A stretch of DNA of 64,000 nt, from assembly GCA_910589305.1 (NCBI GenBank), contig CAJUTV010000013.1:1-64000 (forward strand), read 5' to 3'. The stretch's first letter is position 1. The number at the start of each line of letters is the position of its first letter. Both the position numbers and the translations under genes were made by a program. The notes below the pieces were generated by a model. It saw only the letters and a list, made by a program, of their open reading frames with translations, searched no databases and was not told the origin of the DNA. This document shows positions 1-8,777 of the stretch, in pieces. The DNA comes from an uncultured Lachnospira sp. (GTDB taxonomy: Bacteria > Bacillota > Clostridia > Lachnospirales > Lachnospiraceae).

Positions 1-13
1 CAAACCCTTGATT

Positions 14-1525
14 TTACTGGTCTTTTCCGCCAAGCGTTTTCATTGTCGGGAACAGTAACACATCTCTTATCGCCGCAGAATTTGTCAGCAGCATAACCAT
101 TCTGTCAATACCAAAGCCAATGCCGCCTGTTGGAGGCATACCATACGCCAGCGCATTCAAAAAATCATCATCTGTGTGATTGGCTTCCTCGTCGCCCGCT
201 GCAAAGGCTTCTTCCTGTGCCGCAAATCTTGCCTTCTGGTCGATTGGGTCGTTCAACTCCGAATAGGCATTTGCCATTTCGCGCCCTGTTATAAACAACT
301 CAAATCGTTCTGTATATTCAGGTGCATCTGGCTTCTTCTTTGTAAGCGGAGAAATCTCAATTGGATGGTCCATAACAAATGTTGGCTGAACTAAATTTTC
401 CTCAACAAATTCTTCAAAGAATAAACTGAGAATATCACCCTTTTTATGTCTTGCCTCAAATTCAATGCCCTTTGATTTTGCGACCTCTTTTGCTTCATCA
501 TCGGAATGAATCTGTGTAAAATCAACGCCTGAATATTTTTTAACCGCATCAAGCATAGTGATTCTCTCAAATGGCTTTGAGAGGTCTATCTCAACATCAC
601 CATAAGGTATAACGGTTGTTCCATTTACTTTTTGACATACTGTTCGATACATATTTTCAGCTAAATCCATCATACCGTAATAATCCGTATATGCCTGATA
701 AAGCTCCATCAATGTAAATTCTGGATTATGTCTTGTATCAACGCCTTCATTTCTAAATACGCGCCCTATCTCATACACTTTTTCAAGTCCGCCGACAATT
801 AATCGCTTAAGATAGAGTTCCAAAGAAATGCGCAAATTAATATCCTCATTTAAGGCATTATAATGGGTTTGAAATGGTCTTGCTGCTGCACCGCCTGCAT
901 TGGCAACAAGCATTGGCGTTTCAACCTCCATAAAGCCCTGTTCGTCAAGGAAGTTACGTATTTCTTTTATAATTTGCGACCTTTTAACAAATGTATCCTT
1001 TACTTCTGGATTCATAATAAGGTCAACATAACGTTGTCTGTAACGTTGGTCTGTATTGGTCAATCCATGATATTTTTCAGGAAGAACTTGCAAACTTTTT
1101 GTAAGAAGAAGAATTGATGATACATGCACTGATATTTCGCCCTTTTGCGTCTTAAATACTTCTCCCTTGACGCCTACAATATCGCCAATATCAAACTTTT
1201 TAAATAAAGCATACGATTCTTCACCAACATTATCCCTTGCAACATAAATCTGAATATTGCCCTTTAAATCAGCAATATTGCAAAAAGAAGCTTTACCCAT
1301 CACACGCTTTTGCATAAGTCTTCCTGCAATGGATACTTCTTTTCCCTCAAGTTCATCAAAATTATCTTTTATATCTTGTGTATGACATGTAACGTCATAC
1401 TTTGTTATCTGAAATGGGTCTCTTCCGTCCTGTTGAAGTGTTTTTAGCTTCTCTACTCGATTCTTAATCTGCTCTCCCACATCAACGGACTTTGCATTAT
1501 TTTGTGCATTTTTATTATCAGCCAA
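14..1525 (-). CDS. lysS: Lysyl-tRNA synthetase, class II
   Basis: Charges tRNA-Lys with lysine in the cytoplasm. The 503-residue length fits bacterial class II LysRS: an N-terminal OB-fold anticodon-binding part (about residues 60-150) followed by the class II core. Motif 2 is visible as FRNEGVDTRHNPEFTLMELY and motif 3 as GFGIDRMVMLL near the C terminus. The start codon is TTG; a good Shine-Dalgarno (AAGGAGC, minus strand, about 1534-1540) lies 8 bases upstream and no in-frame ATG is better placed. It is the last gene seen of a minus-strand run with greA and dusB, an arrangement common in Clostridia. A copy of the dispersed hairpin repeat separates it from greA. The stop codon lies 13 bases from the window edge, so its terminator is not visible. 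Confidence 0.97.
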   Translation of the reverse strand: MADNKNAQNNAKSVDVGEQIKNRVEKLKTLQQDGRDPFQITKYDVTCHTQDIKDNFDELEGKEVSIAGRLMQKRVMGKASFCNIADLKGNIQIYVARDNVGEESYALFKKFDIGDIVGVKGEVFKTQKGEISVHVSSILLLTKSLQVLPEKYHGLTNTDQRYRQRYVDLIMNPEVKDTFVKRSQIIKEIRNFLDEQGFMEVETPMLVANAGGAAARPFQTHYNALNEDINLRISLELYLKRLIVGGLEKVYEIGRVFRNEGVDTRHNPEFTLMELYQAYTDYYGMMDLAENMYRTVCQKVNGTTVIPYGDVEIDLSKPFERITMLDAVKKYSGVDFTQIHSDDEAKEVAKSKGIEFEARHKKGDILSLFFEEFVEENLVQPTFVMDHPIEISPLTKKKPDAPEYTERFELFITGREMANAYSELNDPIDQKARFAAQEEAFAAGDEEANHTDDDFLNALAYGMPPTGGIGFGIDRMVMLLTNSAAIRDVLLFPTMKTLGGKDQ

Positions 1526-1553
1526 CTTTTTTCGCTCCTTGTCTTTATTTTCT

Positions 1554-1620
1554 AATCAAGCGGATATTTGCAATTTGCTTCGCTGCTTGCTTAAACCACC
1601 TAGCTGCTATCTGCTATGTC
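1554..1620 (+). repeat. Dispersed hairpin repeat, copy between greA and lysS
   Basis: Hairpin-A part of the dispersed repeat: AAGCGGAT, a 7-base loop, then ATTTGCTT, followed by the conserved TGCTTGCTTAA and TAGCTGCTATC blocks. Two G-T pairs keep the stem closed where other copies have G-C. It fills almost the whole greA-lysS gap, so it would be transcribed, as its complement, within the operon mRNA. Confidence 0.7.
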
Positions 1621-1622
1621 TA

Positions 1623-2096
1623 TTAATTTTCTACAGAAATAATTTTATATTCCACTTCTCCTGTTGGTGCTTCAACCTTCACAGTATCGCCAACTCTTCT
1701 GCCAATTAATGCAGCACCTAATGGTGATTCGTTAGAAATTTTATTATTCAAACTATCTGCTTCAGAAGAACCAACAATAATATATTCAACATCTTCATCA
1801 AATTCAATATCGTGAATTTTAACGACGCTCTCCAATTTCACTTTATCTTTGCTTTTATCATTGTCTTGGATAATCTCAGAATTTTTCAATATATTTTCAA
1901 GTTCTGTAATCTGCGCTTCAATATCTCTTTGTTCATCTTTTGCTGCATCATATTCTGCATTTTCAGACAAATCGCCCTGTTCTCTTGCCTCTTTTAATTT
2001 TTGAGCAACTTCTTTTCTTCTGACAATTTTTAGATTTTCTAATAATGCAACTCGCTCTTCATAACCTTTTTTTGTAAGATACTGCTTCTCTGCCAT
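1623..2096 (-). CDS. greA: Transcription elongation factor GreA
   Basis: Rescues backtracked RNA polymerase by stimulating cleavage of the extruded transcript end through the secondary channel. At 157 residues it has the usual GreA length: an N-terminal coiled coil containing the family signature GDLSENAEYDAAKDEQ (about residues 41-56), with the acidic tip residues, and a C-terminal FKBP-like globular part ending in the RRVGDTVKVEAPTGEVEY region. A Shine-Dalgarno GGAAGGTGA precedes the ATG. It sits upstream of lysS on the same strand, a frequent pairing in Firmicutes, and is probably cotranscribed with it. Confidence 0.96.
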   Translation of the reverse strand: MAEKQYLTKKGYEERVALLENLKIVRRKEVAQKLKEAREQGDLSENAEYDAAKDEQRDIEAQITELENILKNSEIIQDNDKSKDKVKLESVVKIHDIEFDEDVEYIIVGSSEADSLNNKISNESPLGAALIGRRVGDTVKVEAPTGEVEYKIISVEN

Positions 2097-2205
2097 TGTT
2101 TGTCACCTTCCATACTTTATTATAACTTTACTCTTTGCGACAGCAACCTAACACTGTCAATGGAAACTAAAACATCAATTGTAGTATTATATACTAATGA
2201 TTTTT

Positions 2206-3159
2206 TTATGTCAATCCCTGACATAACTGCTCTAGTTCCTTATAATTTTCTACTTTATTGACTTCATTCCTCAATCCGCTTGCATGTTTCATTCCTGCTG
2301 TATACCATGCAAAATGCTTTCTCATCTCTCTCATACCAGTATATTCTCCCTTTGATTCTATCAGCATTTTTGCATGTCTTAATATCATTTCTTTTATTTC
2401 AAAAGTATTAGGCAATAAGTCTGTCCTTCCATTTTCTATATATTCAGCAATCTGTTTAAATATCCATGGATTGCCTCTTGCTCCTCTTCCTATCATAACA
2501 CCATCGCAGCCTGTCTGCTCCATCATCTGTATGGCATCCTCTCCTGTAAGAATATCTCCATTTCCTATAACAGGTATGTTTACAGCTTCTTTAACTTGCC
2601 TTATAATATCCCAATTTGCATGTCCTGAATAATATTGCTCTCTTGTTCTTGCATGTACGGCTACAGCAGCTCCACCCGATTCTTGTATTATTTTTGCAAA
2701 CTCAGGCGCATTTAAATGACTATTTTGAAATCCTGCCCGAATTTTTACTGTAACAGGTTTTTGAATTGCATTTGCCATTGCTTCAATAATCTTTCCTGCA
2801 AGCACTGGATTTTTCATCAAAGCAGAGCCTTCTCCATTGTTGACTACTTTTGGCACAGGACATCCCATATTGACATCAATAATATCAAATGGTCTTTCTT
2901 CCAAACGCTTTGCCATATCTGCCATTATCTGTGGGTCTGAACCAAAAAGCTGCACAGCAATAGGCTGTTCTTCTGGTGTGACTGATAATAGCACTTCTGT
3001 ATTTTTATTATTATACAAAATAGCTTTTGCACTGACCATCTCTGTATATAAAAGACCACACCCCATCTCTTTACATAACAGCCGAAATGATAAATCTGTT
3101 ACTCCTGCCATTGGTGCTAAAACAATATTATTTTTAATTTCTACATTTCCAATCTTCAT
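2206..3159 (-). CDS. dusB: tRNA-dihydrouridine synthase (DusB type)
   Basis: FMN-dependent enzyme that reduces specific uridines in tRNA to dihydrouridine. It has a TIM-barrel start IVLAPMAGVTDLSFR, the catalytic cysteine in DVNMGCPVPKVVNNGEGSALM (key residue Cys within NMGCP), and the flavin-binding GNGDI and GRGARGNPW segments. The open frame extends 19 codons upstream to a TTG, but the family begins at MKIGNV, so the ATG at 3159 is chosen, giving 317 residues. The bases before this ATG (AAAGCAGAACAGAAGTG) resemble the pre-SD sequence seen before argF and other genes here, but no matching upstream loop was found. It lies upstream of greA-lysS. Confidence 0.94.
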   Translation of the reverse strand: MKIGNVEIKNNIVLAPMAGVTDLSFRLLCKEMGCGLLYTEMVSAKAILYNNKNTEVLLSVTPEEQPIAVQLFGSDPQIMADMAKRLEERPFDIIDVNMGCPVPKVVNNGEGSALMKNPVLAGKIIEAMANAIQKPVTVKIRAGFQNSHLNAPEFAKIIQESGGAAVAVHARTREQYYSGHANWDIIRQVKEAVNIPVIGNGDILTGEDAIQMMEQTGCDGVMIGRGARGNPWIFKQIAEYIENGRTDLLPNTFEIKEMILRHAKMLIESKGEYTGMREMRKHFAWYTAGMKHASGLRNEVNKVENYKELEQLCQGLT

Positions 3160-3214
3160 TATTTTTTCACTTCTGTTCTGCTTTCTATGCAAAAATATAT
3201 TCCTCAGCCTTGTC

Positions 3215-3334
3215 AAAAGACATTTATAATCTGCTTTACTGCTTGCTTAAACTACCTAGCTGCTATCACAGCGCAAATCCTCACTCTGCTTATAACTCTA
3301 GGATATTGGAGCGGAGGAATTACTTGACGAGGTT
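3215..3334 (+). repeat. Dispersed hairpin repeat, nearly full-length copy overlapping a gene end
   Basis: A diverged but almost full-length copy: a hairpin-A remnant, the blocks TACTGCTTGCTTAAACTACC and TAGCTGCTATC, a degenerate hairpin-B, and the right end TTGACGAGGTT (consensus TTGATGAGGTT). Its right end overlaps the last 12 or so codons and the stop codon of the minus-strand gene ending at 3298. Confidence 0.65.
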
Positions 3335-3654
3335 AAAAAAAATACTTTATAAAACATTTCCAATGCCTCTAGCAACTCTCTTTTTTCATACTGCAATTTT
3401 TTGATAAACATACCGCAAGCAATATCATCATAGAGCAAATCACCCTCATCTGCTTCTGTCTTAAAAATCAATGTTCCATTTTCATCAAACTCTAACGATA
3501 AAATTCCGCCTACTTCTTCTGTAAACAATACACACATAATTTTTAACTCATTTTTGATATCCTGTGGAAGTTTATCAAAATTTTCATTTAAAAAGAACTT
3601 CTTTTCATAAGAACTGGAAGCACATAACACTATATTTTCATCAAACATATCCAT
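3298..3654 (-). CDS. Small acidic conserved protein (DUF6145-like)
   Basis: A 118-residue acidic cytoplasmic protein with no signal peptide, membrane segment or catalytic motif that I recognise. Lachnospiraceae carry a small uncharacterised protein next to birA that I recall as DUF6145; the assignment is from memory and tentative. It overlaps the birA stop by 14 bases and has its own Shine-Dalgarno (GAGAGG), so translational coupling with birA is likely. The C-terminal tail (LTSSSNSSAPIS) is read from a dispersed repeat element, so the natural C terminus was probably replaced. The function is unknown. Confidence 0.75.
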   Translation of the reverse strand: MDMFDENIVLCASSSYEKKFFLNENFDKLPQDIKNELKIMCVLFTEEVGGILSLEFDENGTLIFKTEADEGDLLYDDIACGMFIKKLQYEKRELLEALEMFYKVFFLTSSSNSSAPIS

Positions 3655-4681
3655 ATAAACCTCTCACTGATACCTCTCCTGCCATGATTTCTGTCTTTTG
3701 TCCATCTTCTTTTTCAACAATCAATCGACCAAATTTGTCAATTCCCTGTGCAAGTGCTGTGTATGAACAATTATTTTCATGAATTTGAACCTGTCTGCCG
3801 CAATTGATAAGCAATGTGTTATAATCTTCAATAAATGCGCTTAAATCACATGTTTCAATAAACTTTGTATACATTTGCGAAAAATGTTTGATAAAATGAA
3901 CAATGATGGTGCTTCTCTTGACTTTTACTCCTGTTTGACGATAGATTGATGTGGCTATACCATTGACTTCATCATCAAATTGTTCGGTATTGACATTGAT
4001 ACCAATGCCAATTACAACATAATTTGTCCAATCAGGCTCTGCACTCATCTCTGTTAATATCCCGCATATCTTATGATTTCCCATCACAATATCGTTTGGC
4101 CATTTAATAAAACATTCTACTGGGATACCACTTTTTGAAATGTTTTTTACAATAGGATTTGATATATACTTAACAATATCATTTAGTGCATAGGCAACTG
4201 CCATCGCTGCTATTATGGTCAACATCGGTGCTGCCGCTGGATTAATTTCAGGACGAAGCAGCAATGTCATAAAAATTTCACTCCCTGCAGGCGATATCCA
4301 TGTTTTTCCACGTCTGCCGCGTCCTGCTGTCTGATGTTCTGTCACAAATAAGGTTCCTGACTCTTCCCCATCTTCTGCCGCTTGTTTTGCAACATTGTTC
4401 GTTGAATCAACCTCATCATAAAAAACAACTTTTTTTATGATATTTTCTGATTCTTTTAATACAAGCTGGCTTTCTATCTCTTCTTTTGTCACAATATCTG
4501 GATACTGTACAATATGGTATCCCTTATTAGATACCGCCTCTATCTCATAGCCTTCTGTTTTAAGCTGATTGATATATTTCCATACGGCTGTTCTTGAAAC
4601 ATTTAATGCATCACAAATACTTTGTCCAGATATAAATTCATCTGCATTTCTTAACATTTTTAAAATTTTAGATTTCATCAT
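3641..4681 (-). CDS. birA: Bifunctional biotin-[acetyl-CoA-carboxylase] ligase / biotin operon repressor
   Basis: Attaches biotin to the biotin-carrier domains of carboxylases and, through its N-terminal winged helix, may repress biotin genes. The HTH lies at about residues 1-60 (FISGQSICDALNVSRTAVWKYINQL). The ligase core shows the biotinyl-AMP loop GRGRRGKTW, then SEIFMTLLLRP and the KWPNDIV motif. The C-terminal SH3-like domain is present. At 346 residues it is slightly longer than the usual 320-330. The first two codons are both ATG; either could start. The downstream small gene overlaps it by 14 bases. Confidence 0.95.
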   Translation of the reverse strand: MMKSKILKMLRNADEFISGQSICDALNVSRTAVWKYINQLKTEGYEIEAVSNKGYHIVQYPDIVTKEEIESQLVLKESENIIKKVVFYDEVDSTNNVAKQAAEDGEESGTLFVTEHQTAGRGRRGKTWISPAGSEIFMTLLLRPEINPAAAPMLTIIAAMAVAYALNDIVKYISNPIVKNISKSGIPVECFIKWPNDIVMGNHKICGILTEMSAEPDWTNYVVIGIGINVNTEQFDDEVNGIATSIYRQTGVKVKRSTIIVHFIKHFSQMYTKFIETCDLSAFIEDYNTLLINCGRQVQIHENNCSYTALAQGIDKFGRLIVEKEDGQKTEIMAGEVSVRGLYGYV

Positions 4682-4702
4682 TCATCCCTATTTCTATGTC
4701 TT

Positions 4703-4990
4703 TTATCGCTGCAACGCACCAAGACATAAAACTGACATAATAAGCAAAACACCTGTTACAATCATTAAAATAATACCTGAAACGGTTGCTCTATCCATAA
4801 ATTTCTTAATTCCTGTAAGAAAATTGACCGTCGCTCCAGCGGCAAATATCAGCGGAAATGCCACACCACTTTTGCTGCGCATAAAAAGTATAATAATAAA
4901 AAGTGCTGCCACACATACCGTCAACACAATATTTGAATAGTCAATTATCATTTTTGCCTTTTTATGACTTCCACTTGTTGTATAAAACAT
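4703..4990 (-). CDS. Small integral membrane protein of unknown function
   Basis: A 95-residue protein with a short basic N terminus and three predicted membrane helices (roughly residues 18-37, 43-60 and 69-90). I cannot name a family. A clear Shine-Dalgarno (GAGGA) precedes the ATG. It lies 21 bases upstream of birA and so is probably the first gene of the birA-dusB-greA-lysS run. The bases before the SD (CAGTACAGAAATGAGGA) resemble the pre-SD element of the argF and DUF1848 leaders. Confidence 0.8.
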   Translation of the reverse strand: MFYTTSGSHKKAKMIIDYSNIVLTVCVAALFIIILFMRSKSGVAFPLIFAAGATVNFLTGIKKFMDRATVSGIILMIVTGVLLIMSVLCLGALQR

Positions 4991-5293
4991 ATTTTCCTCA
5001 TTTCTGTACTGATTTTTTTCGCTCTTTTTATAATTTTTGTGTCAAGCAACATGCAGACATAATTTTCTAGTTAAATGTTTCTTATTTAACTTGTGAAACA
5101 ATTTATTTCTCACATTTATTATAATATTAGTCCCTTTTCACAAAAATGCTGCCATTGCTTAACATTTGAAATAAATGAATATTCTTACATTTGGTAACTG
5201 AATTTTCAGTCATATGACAATTCTTCTAACTGGAATTTGATATCACTTTTCACACCTTATAACATTCTTCTCCCTACAATTCACACTTATTTC
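4991..5293. other. Intergenic region with a degenerate leader element
   Basis: No gene. On the minus strand it is the leader of the small membrane protein gene. It holds a short TGTC/GACA stem around a loop (about 5040-5060), resembling the pseudoknot leaders but with poor loop to pre-SD pairing. It also holds an 8-bp hairpin at 5069-5091 (AGTTAAAT with ATTTAACT) and a 6-bp palindrome at 5198-5211 (ACTGAA with TTCAGT). No convincing promoter was picked out. Confidence 0.4.
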
Positions 5294-5998
5294 TCAATCA
5301 TATTCCGCACAAATATATTTGAAATCCTCAGTCTTTTGCAACGCTGACAAAGCATGTTCCTCAATATACTTCGACATAATTTCCACTGCATACTGAAAAT
5401 TTTCTGATGGATAACCCTCAGCGCAACGCACCATTGTTTTCAGCATCTCATTGTCACCCTCAATGTATTCAGATGGATAGTTGCCAGAATTATCACAGGA
5501 ATCGTCGTGACGGTATTTCTGTCTTACGGCATCCATTTGCGCTGCGGTGCCAATCACTGCATGGTAATCCATGTTATCGCCGTCACAGTAATAGTCGATA
5601 AAAAGTCTTGCTACAATATCTGTGCATTGTTGGATTTGCTCAACAATGGCATCTGCATTTCGGATGGCAAATTTCCAAATTTCCTGCTTAGCGTGTTCCT
5701 CGTTTTCATAATGGATGTACAAAAATGTTTCGTGACCATTAAGCGAAACGGTGACATTCTGAAGTGTTTCGTCTTTGCCATAGACGGCACGCAACGTCCG
5801 AATGAGCTCATCCTCTGGCACGCTGTAAAGCGTCATCTCACGCTTGCCCTTCCCAACAGGAATGTCATAGGTGAGTATTTGATACTGTGTGTCATAGTCA
5901 AAGGAAATAGCATTGTCTTCGTCAATATCCTTACTGAAATCAACAACGCTGTATACGCCTTCTTTGTAGGTAAGCGGAATGTTGCGTAATTGCGGCAT
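5294..5998 (-). CDS. Hypothetical protein, no recognised family
   Basis: A 234-residue acidic, soluble-looking protein with no signal peptide, transmembrane segment or catalytic motif that I can name. The ribosome site is very strong (GGGAGGAGAATCC before ATG), supporting real expression. Its base composition by eye is richer in G and C than its neighbours (for example 5400-5850), which could mean recent acquisition. It stands alone, with non-coding flanks of about 300 and 125 bases. The long antisense open frame over the same stretch has no ribosome site and is taken as a shadow. Confidence 0.7.
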   Translation of the reverse strand: MPQLRNIPLTYKEGVYSVVDFSKDIDEDNAISFDYDTQYQILTYDIPVGKGKREMTLYSVPEDELIRTLRAVYGKDETLQNVTVSLNGHETFLYIHYENEEHAKQEIWKFAIRNADAIVEQIQQCTDIVARLFIDYYCDGDNMDYHAVIGTAAQMDAVRQKYRHDDSCDNSGNYPSEYIEGDNEMLKTMVRCAEGYPSENFQYAVEIMSKYIEEHALSALQKTEDFKYICAEYD

Positions 5999-6123
5999 TG
6001 GATTCTCCTCCCTTTATCAAATTCACATTTGTAAACTTAATAATAAAATATTCACCTGCAACTTGCAATGTATATTTATAGGCTCTTTTTTAGTGGGTAC
6101 ACAATTCCGAAAAAGGAGTACTA

Positions 6124-7119
6124 TTATTTATACGCACCTAATGTAGCTGCCATAACTGCTTTAATGGTGTGCATACGATTTTCGGCTTCATCAAATACAA
6201 CAGACTGTGCGGATTCAAACACTTCATCGGTTACTTCCATCTCATCAAGTCCAAATTTTTCATGTATTGTAGCGCCAATCGTTGTTTTTAAGTCATGAAA
6301 TGCAGGCAGACAGTGCATAAATATAGCTCTATCCGATGCGTTATCCATCACCGACTTATTTACCTGATATGGAGAAAGTTCTTTGATTCGTTCCTCCCAA
6401 ACTTCATCAGGTTCACCCATTGATACCCATACATCTGTATATATCACATCTGCATTTTTTGTTGCACTGATAACATCTTCTGACAATGTAACTGAACCGC
6501 CGCTTGTCTTTGCCCACTCTCTGCACTGTTCTACTAAATTTTGGTCTGGAAAATATTTTTTTGAAGTACATGCAGTATAGTGCAAACCAAGCTTTGCACA
6601 TACTATCATCAAAGAATTTCCCATATTGTATCGGGCATCCCCCATATATACAAACTTAACGCCCTTTAATTTTCCTAATTTTTCACGCACTGTAAGCATA
6701 TCTGCAAGCATTTGGGTTGGATGATATTCATTCGTTAATCCATTCCATACAGGAACACTTGAATATGTTGCTAAATCTTCAACGATTTCTTGTCCAAAAC
6801 CTCTATACTCAATTCCATCATACATACTGGCAAGCACTCGTGCAGTGTCAGCAATACTTTCTTTTTTTCCTATCTGTGAACCCGTTGGGTCAAGATAGGT
6901 TGTTCCCATTCCTAAATCATGGGCAGCCACTTCAAATGAACATCTTGTTCTTGTACTTGTTTTTTCAAATATCAATGCAACATTTTTGCCAACTAATGGC
7001 TGCTCAACAATCCCCTTATGTTTCTTTTCTTTCAACTCGGCTGCCAAATCAATCAAATACTCAATCTCTTCACAGCTAAAATCTTTCAATGTAAGAAAGT
7101 CGCGTCCTTTTAAATCCAT
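6124..7119 (-). CDS. argF: Ornithine carbamoyltransferase
   Basis: Joins carbamoyl phosphate and ornithine to give citrulline (arginine synthesis), or runs in reverse in the arginine deiminase pathway. The 331-residue protein has the carbamoyl-phosphate site FEKTSTRTRCSFEVA (about residues 51-65), the HPTQ motif, the ornithine loop VSMGE, and the catalytic HCLPAF motif. No other arginine genes lie in the window, so argF versus arcB cannot be settled by context. The Shine-Dalgarno is GAGGAG. The leader carries a hairpin whose loop is complementary to the bases just upstream of that SD, so translation is probably controlled by RNA structure. Confidence 0.95.
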   Translation of the reverse strand: MDLKGRDFLTLKDFSCEEIEYLIDLAAELKEKKHKGIVEQPLVGKNVALIFEKTSTRTRCSFEVAAHDLGMGTTYLDPTGSQIGKKESIADTARVLASMYDGIEYRGFGQEIVEDLATYSSVPVWNGLTNEYHPTQMLADMLTVREKLGKLKGVKFVYMGDARYNMGNSLMIVCAKLGLHYTACTSKKYFPDQNLVEQCREWAKTSGGSVTLSEDVISATKNADVIYTDVWVSMGEPDEVWEERIKELSPYQVNKSVMDNASDRAIFMHCLPAFHDLKTTIGATIHEKFGLDEMEVTDEVFESAQSVVFDEAENRMHTIKAVMAATLGAYK

Positions 7120-7123
7120 AAAC

Positions 7124-7287
7124 TCCTCATTTCTGTGCTGCTTTATCTGTAAATCTTTTATTTAAAAATAATTGGTTTTATGATTAATTTTTAAAAATAA
7201 ATCCTGTTTAAAACGACCATGTTTAAAATCATTGGCTTTTCAATTATTTTTAATTACTTTGTATCAAACAGCACACAAATACAAAGT
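7124..7287 (-). promoter_or_regulatory. Predicted pseudoknot leader of argF
   Basis: On the minus strand a perfect 9-bp stem (ACTTTGTAT at 7256-7264 with ATACAAAGT at 7279-7287, plus-strand reading) closes a 14-base loop. The loop (7266-7275) can pair over 10 positions, one of them G-U, with the bases just before the Shine-Dalgarno (7134-7143). The same loop length and pre-SD sequence occur before the DUF1848 gene with a different stem sequence. A second long-range pair (AAAATAATTG with CAATTATTTT) lies in between. Confidence 0.6.
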
Positions 7288-7436
7288 ATCCTCTAAATTT
7301 TACTTGTTCTGCAAAATAATTTAGTAAAAATTTTTCAATTTTTCAATCTGCCTTATTCCGTTTATTCTATTACAAACTTAGCTTTAATGCAAGTAAAAAT
7401 GCAGTCACATATATGGTCTTGTCTTTTTTTCAGCCA

Positions 7437-7472
7437 AAAAATAGAGGTGCTAAAAACACCTCTATTTTTATC
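7437..7472 (-). terminator. Rho-independent terminator of the SleB-type hydrolase gene
   Basis: An A/T-flanked hairpin: AATAGAGGTG and CACCTCTATT around a 7-base loop, followed on the minus strand by a T-run. It lies about 65 bases past the stop codon of the hydrolase gene. Confidence 0.8.
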
Positions 7473-7536
7473 AGACAGATTACTATCTGCTCTGCTATTT
7501 ACTTACAATCTTCTTTTTCTAATAAGATTGGCTTAT

Positions 7537-8712
7537 TTAATAAAAACAATGATTTCCAATGATTGTATAACTTGAGTATGCTCCAAGATTCGCAACTTGC
7601 AACGCTCTAAAATACGTATAATTTCCAATGTTATTCTCTCCGGATAAAGCTGCCATAGCTGCCTTTAAACAGTCTGAACTTCTTGGTCCTGCGGATAATC
7701 TTGCCTGAAATGTTGAACTTGGTCCGCCATTTCCATCTGAAACACCTGAAAATTGATTTCTTGCATAGATAACATCTGTTATTGAATTTCCATATTGGCT
7801 GCTTCTTACTCTATTTAAAACAACATTAGCAACCGCTAATTTTCCTTCATAGCTTTCCCAGCCAGATTCCCAATCAATAACACAGGCAAGTAACCAAACT
7901 TCATCATCTGACGCAGTCATTGTTGGATTATACGTCACTTCTATATTGGTCATAGCTGCTTGTATTCTTGATTGTCTTGCTTCTTCTTCAGCTATCCTTT
8001 GTGCTTCCTCTGCTGCAATTCGTTCTTCTTCCTCTTTAGCCTCTATCTCTTCGTTGGTCATGCCTAATTCCATGCCATAATCAATCGCCACATGTTCTGT
8101 GTTAATATAAGCTACATCACTATCTACTGCTACGGATATATACTCACCGCACTTTGAGAGAGCTGTAAATTCCTCTCCATTTTCTGCTGTGGCATAAGAT
8201 ATCAATCCATTTGGAGCAATATACATATCTGCTGTATCAGCAGTAACAACAGCCTTTACTTCGTCGGAAGTGCTAACTGCTCTTGCTTCCTCGTCAAAAC
8301 ACAAATTTGCTGAATTTACATATCCTGCAAGTTCTCCTGATGATATCTTTGTCCATTCATCGTTGACCTCAACAACTGTGCCTATGTTATTTTGATACAT
8401 ACGCCCAAGAACTTGTGACTCCATATCTGGATTTTCATAAACTTCACAATAATCCTCTGCAATGGCAACTGCCATACCTGCATATATATCTTTTACTTCT
8501 GCTTGATAACCTGAGGCAACTGTATCTGATACAACTAAGTCTGTGACATTAACTGTATAAGATGCTTCTCTCACATCGCTTTGAGCTTGTGTACATTCTT
8601 TTTGTTGCTCATAGGTAGGTTTAGCGGAAACTACACTCGGAACAACTGGCATAAGTACTGCCACCATAGCTGTTCCCAGACACATTGCCACTTTGCTACT
8701 TCTAAGTTTCAT
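7537..8712 (-). CDS. Secreted cell-wall hydrolase: SH3 domains plus SleB/CwlJ hydrolase domain
   Basis: A probable exported peptidoglycan hydrolase. It starts at the ATG at 8712 (391 residues); the frame extends further but lacks a ribosome site there. A signal peptide (MKLRSSKVAMCLGTAMVAVL...VVSA) is followed by an SH3-like domain (AEDYCEVYENPDMESQVLGR), a second degenerate one, a charged Glu/Ala-rich helix (MTNEEIEAKEEEERIAAEEA) and a C-terminal Hydrolase_2 domain with the acidic WESGWE motif and AVANVVLNRV. Related proteins act on spore cortex or vegetative wall. The promoter region carries WalR-like boxes, so control by the essential WalRK system is likely. It has its own promoter and terminator. 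Confidence 0.9.
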   Translation of the reverse strand: MKLRSSKVAMCLGTAMVAVLMPVVPSVVSAKPTYEQQKECTQAQSDVREASYTVNVTDLVVSDTVASGYQAEVKDIYAGMAVAIAEDYCEVYENPDMESQVLGRMYQNNIGTVVEVNDEWTKISSGELAGYVNSANLCFDEEARAVSTSDEVKAVVTADTADMYIAPNGLISYATAENGEEFTALSKCGEYISVAVDSDVAYINTEHVAIDYGMELGMTNEEIEAKEEEERIAAEEAQRIAEEEARQSRIQAAMTNIEVTYNPTMTASDDEVWLLACVIDWESGWESYEGKLAVANVVLNRVRSSQYGNSITDVIYARNQFSGVSDGNGGPSSTFQARLSAGPRSSDCLKAAMAALSGENNIGNYTYFRALQVANLGAYSSYTIIGNHCFY

Positions 8713-8777
8713 ACTTGAATCCCTTCCGCCGCATCTGCGACTTTCATTTGTAACATATGTCATAATAATTTCTTAAT

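Noticed and set aside
4991..5070. Full member of the pseudoknot-leader family before the small membrane protein gene
   Set aside because: The pre-SD motif is similar but loop to pre-SD pairing is poor (several mismatches); kept only as a degenerate relative.
5507..5989. 160-codon plus-strand frame antisense to the 5294-5998 gene
   Set aside because: No Shine-Dalgarno and no promoter, whereas the minus-strand frame has a very strong ribosome site.
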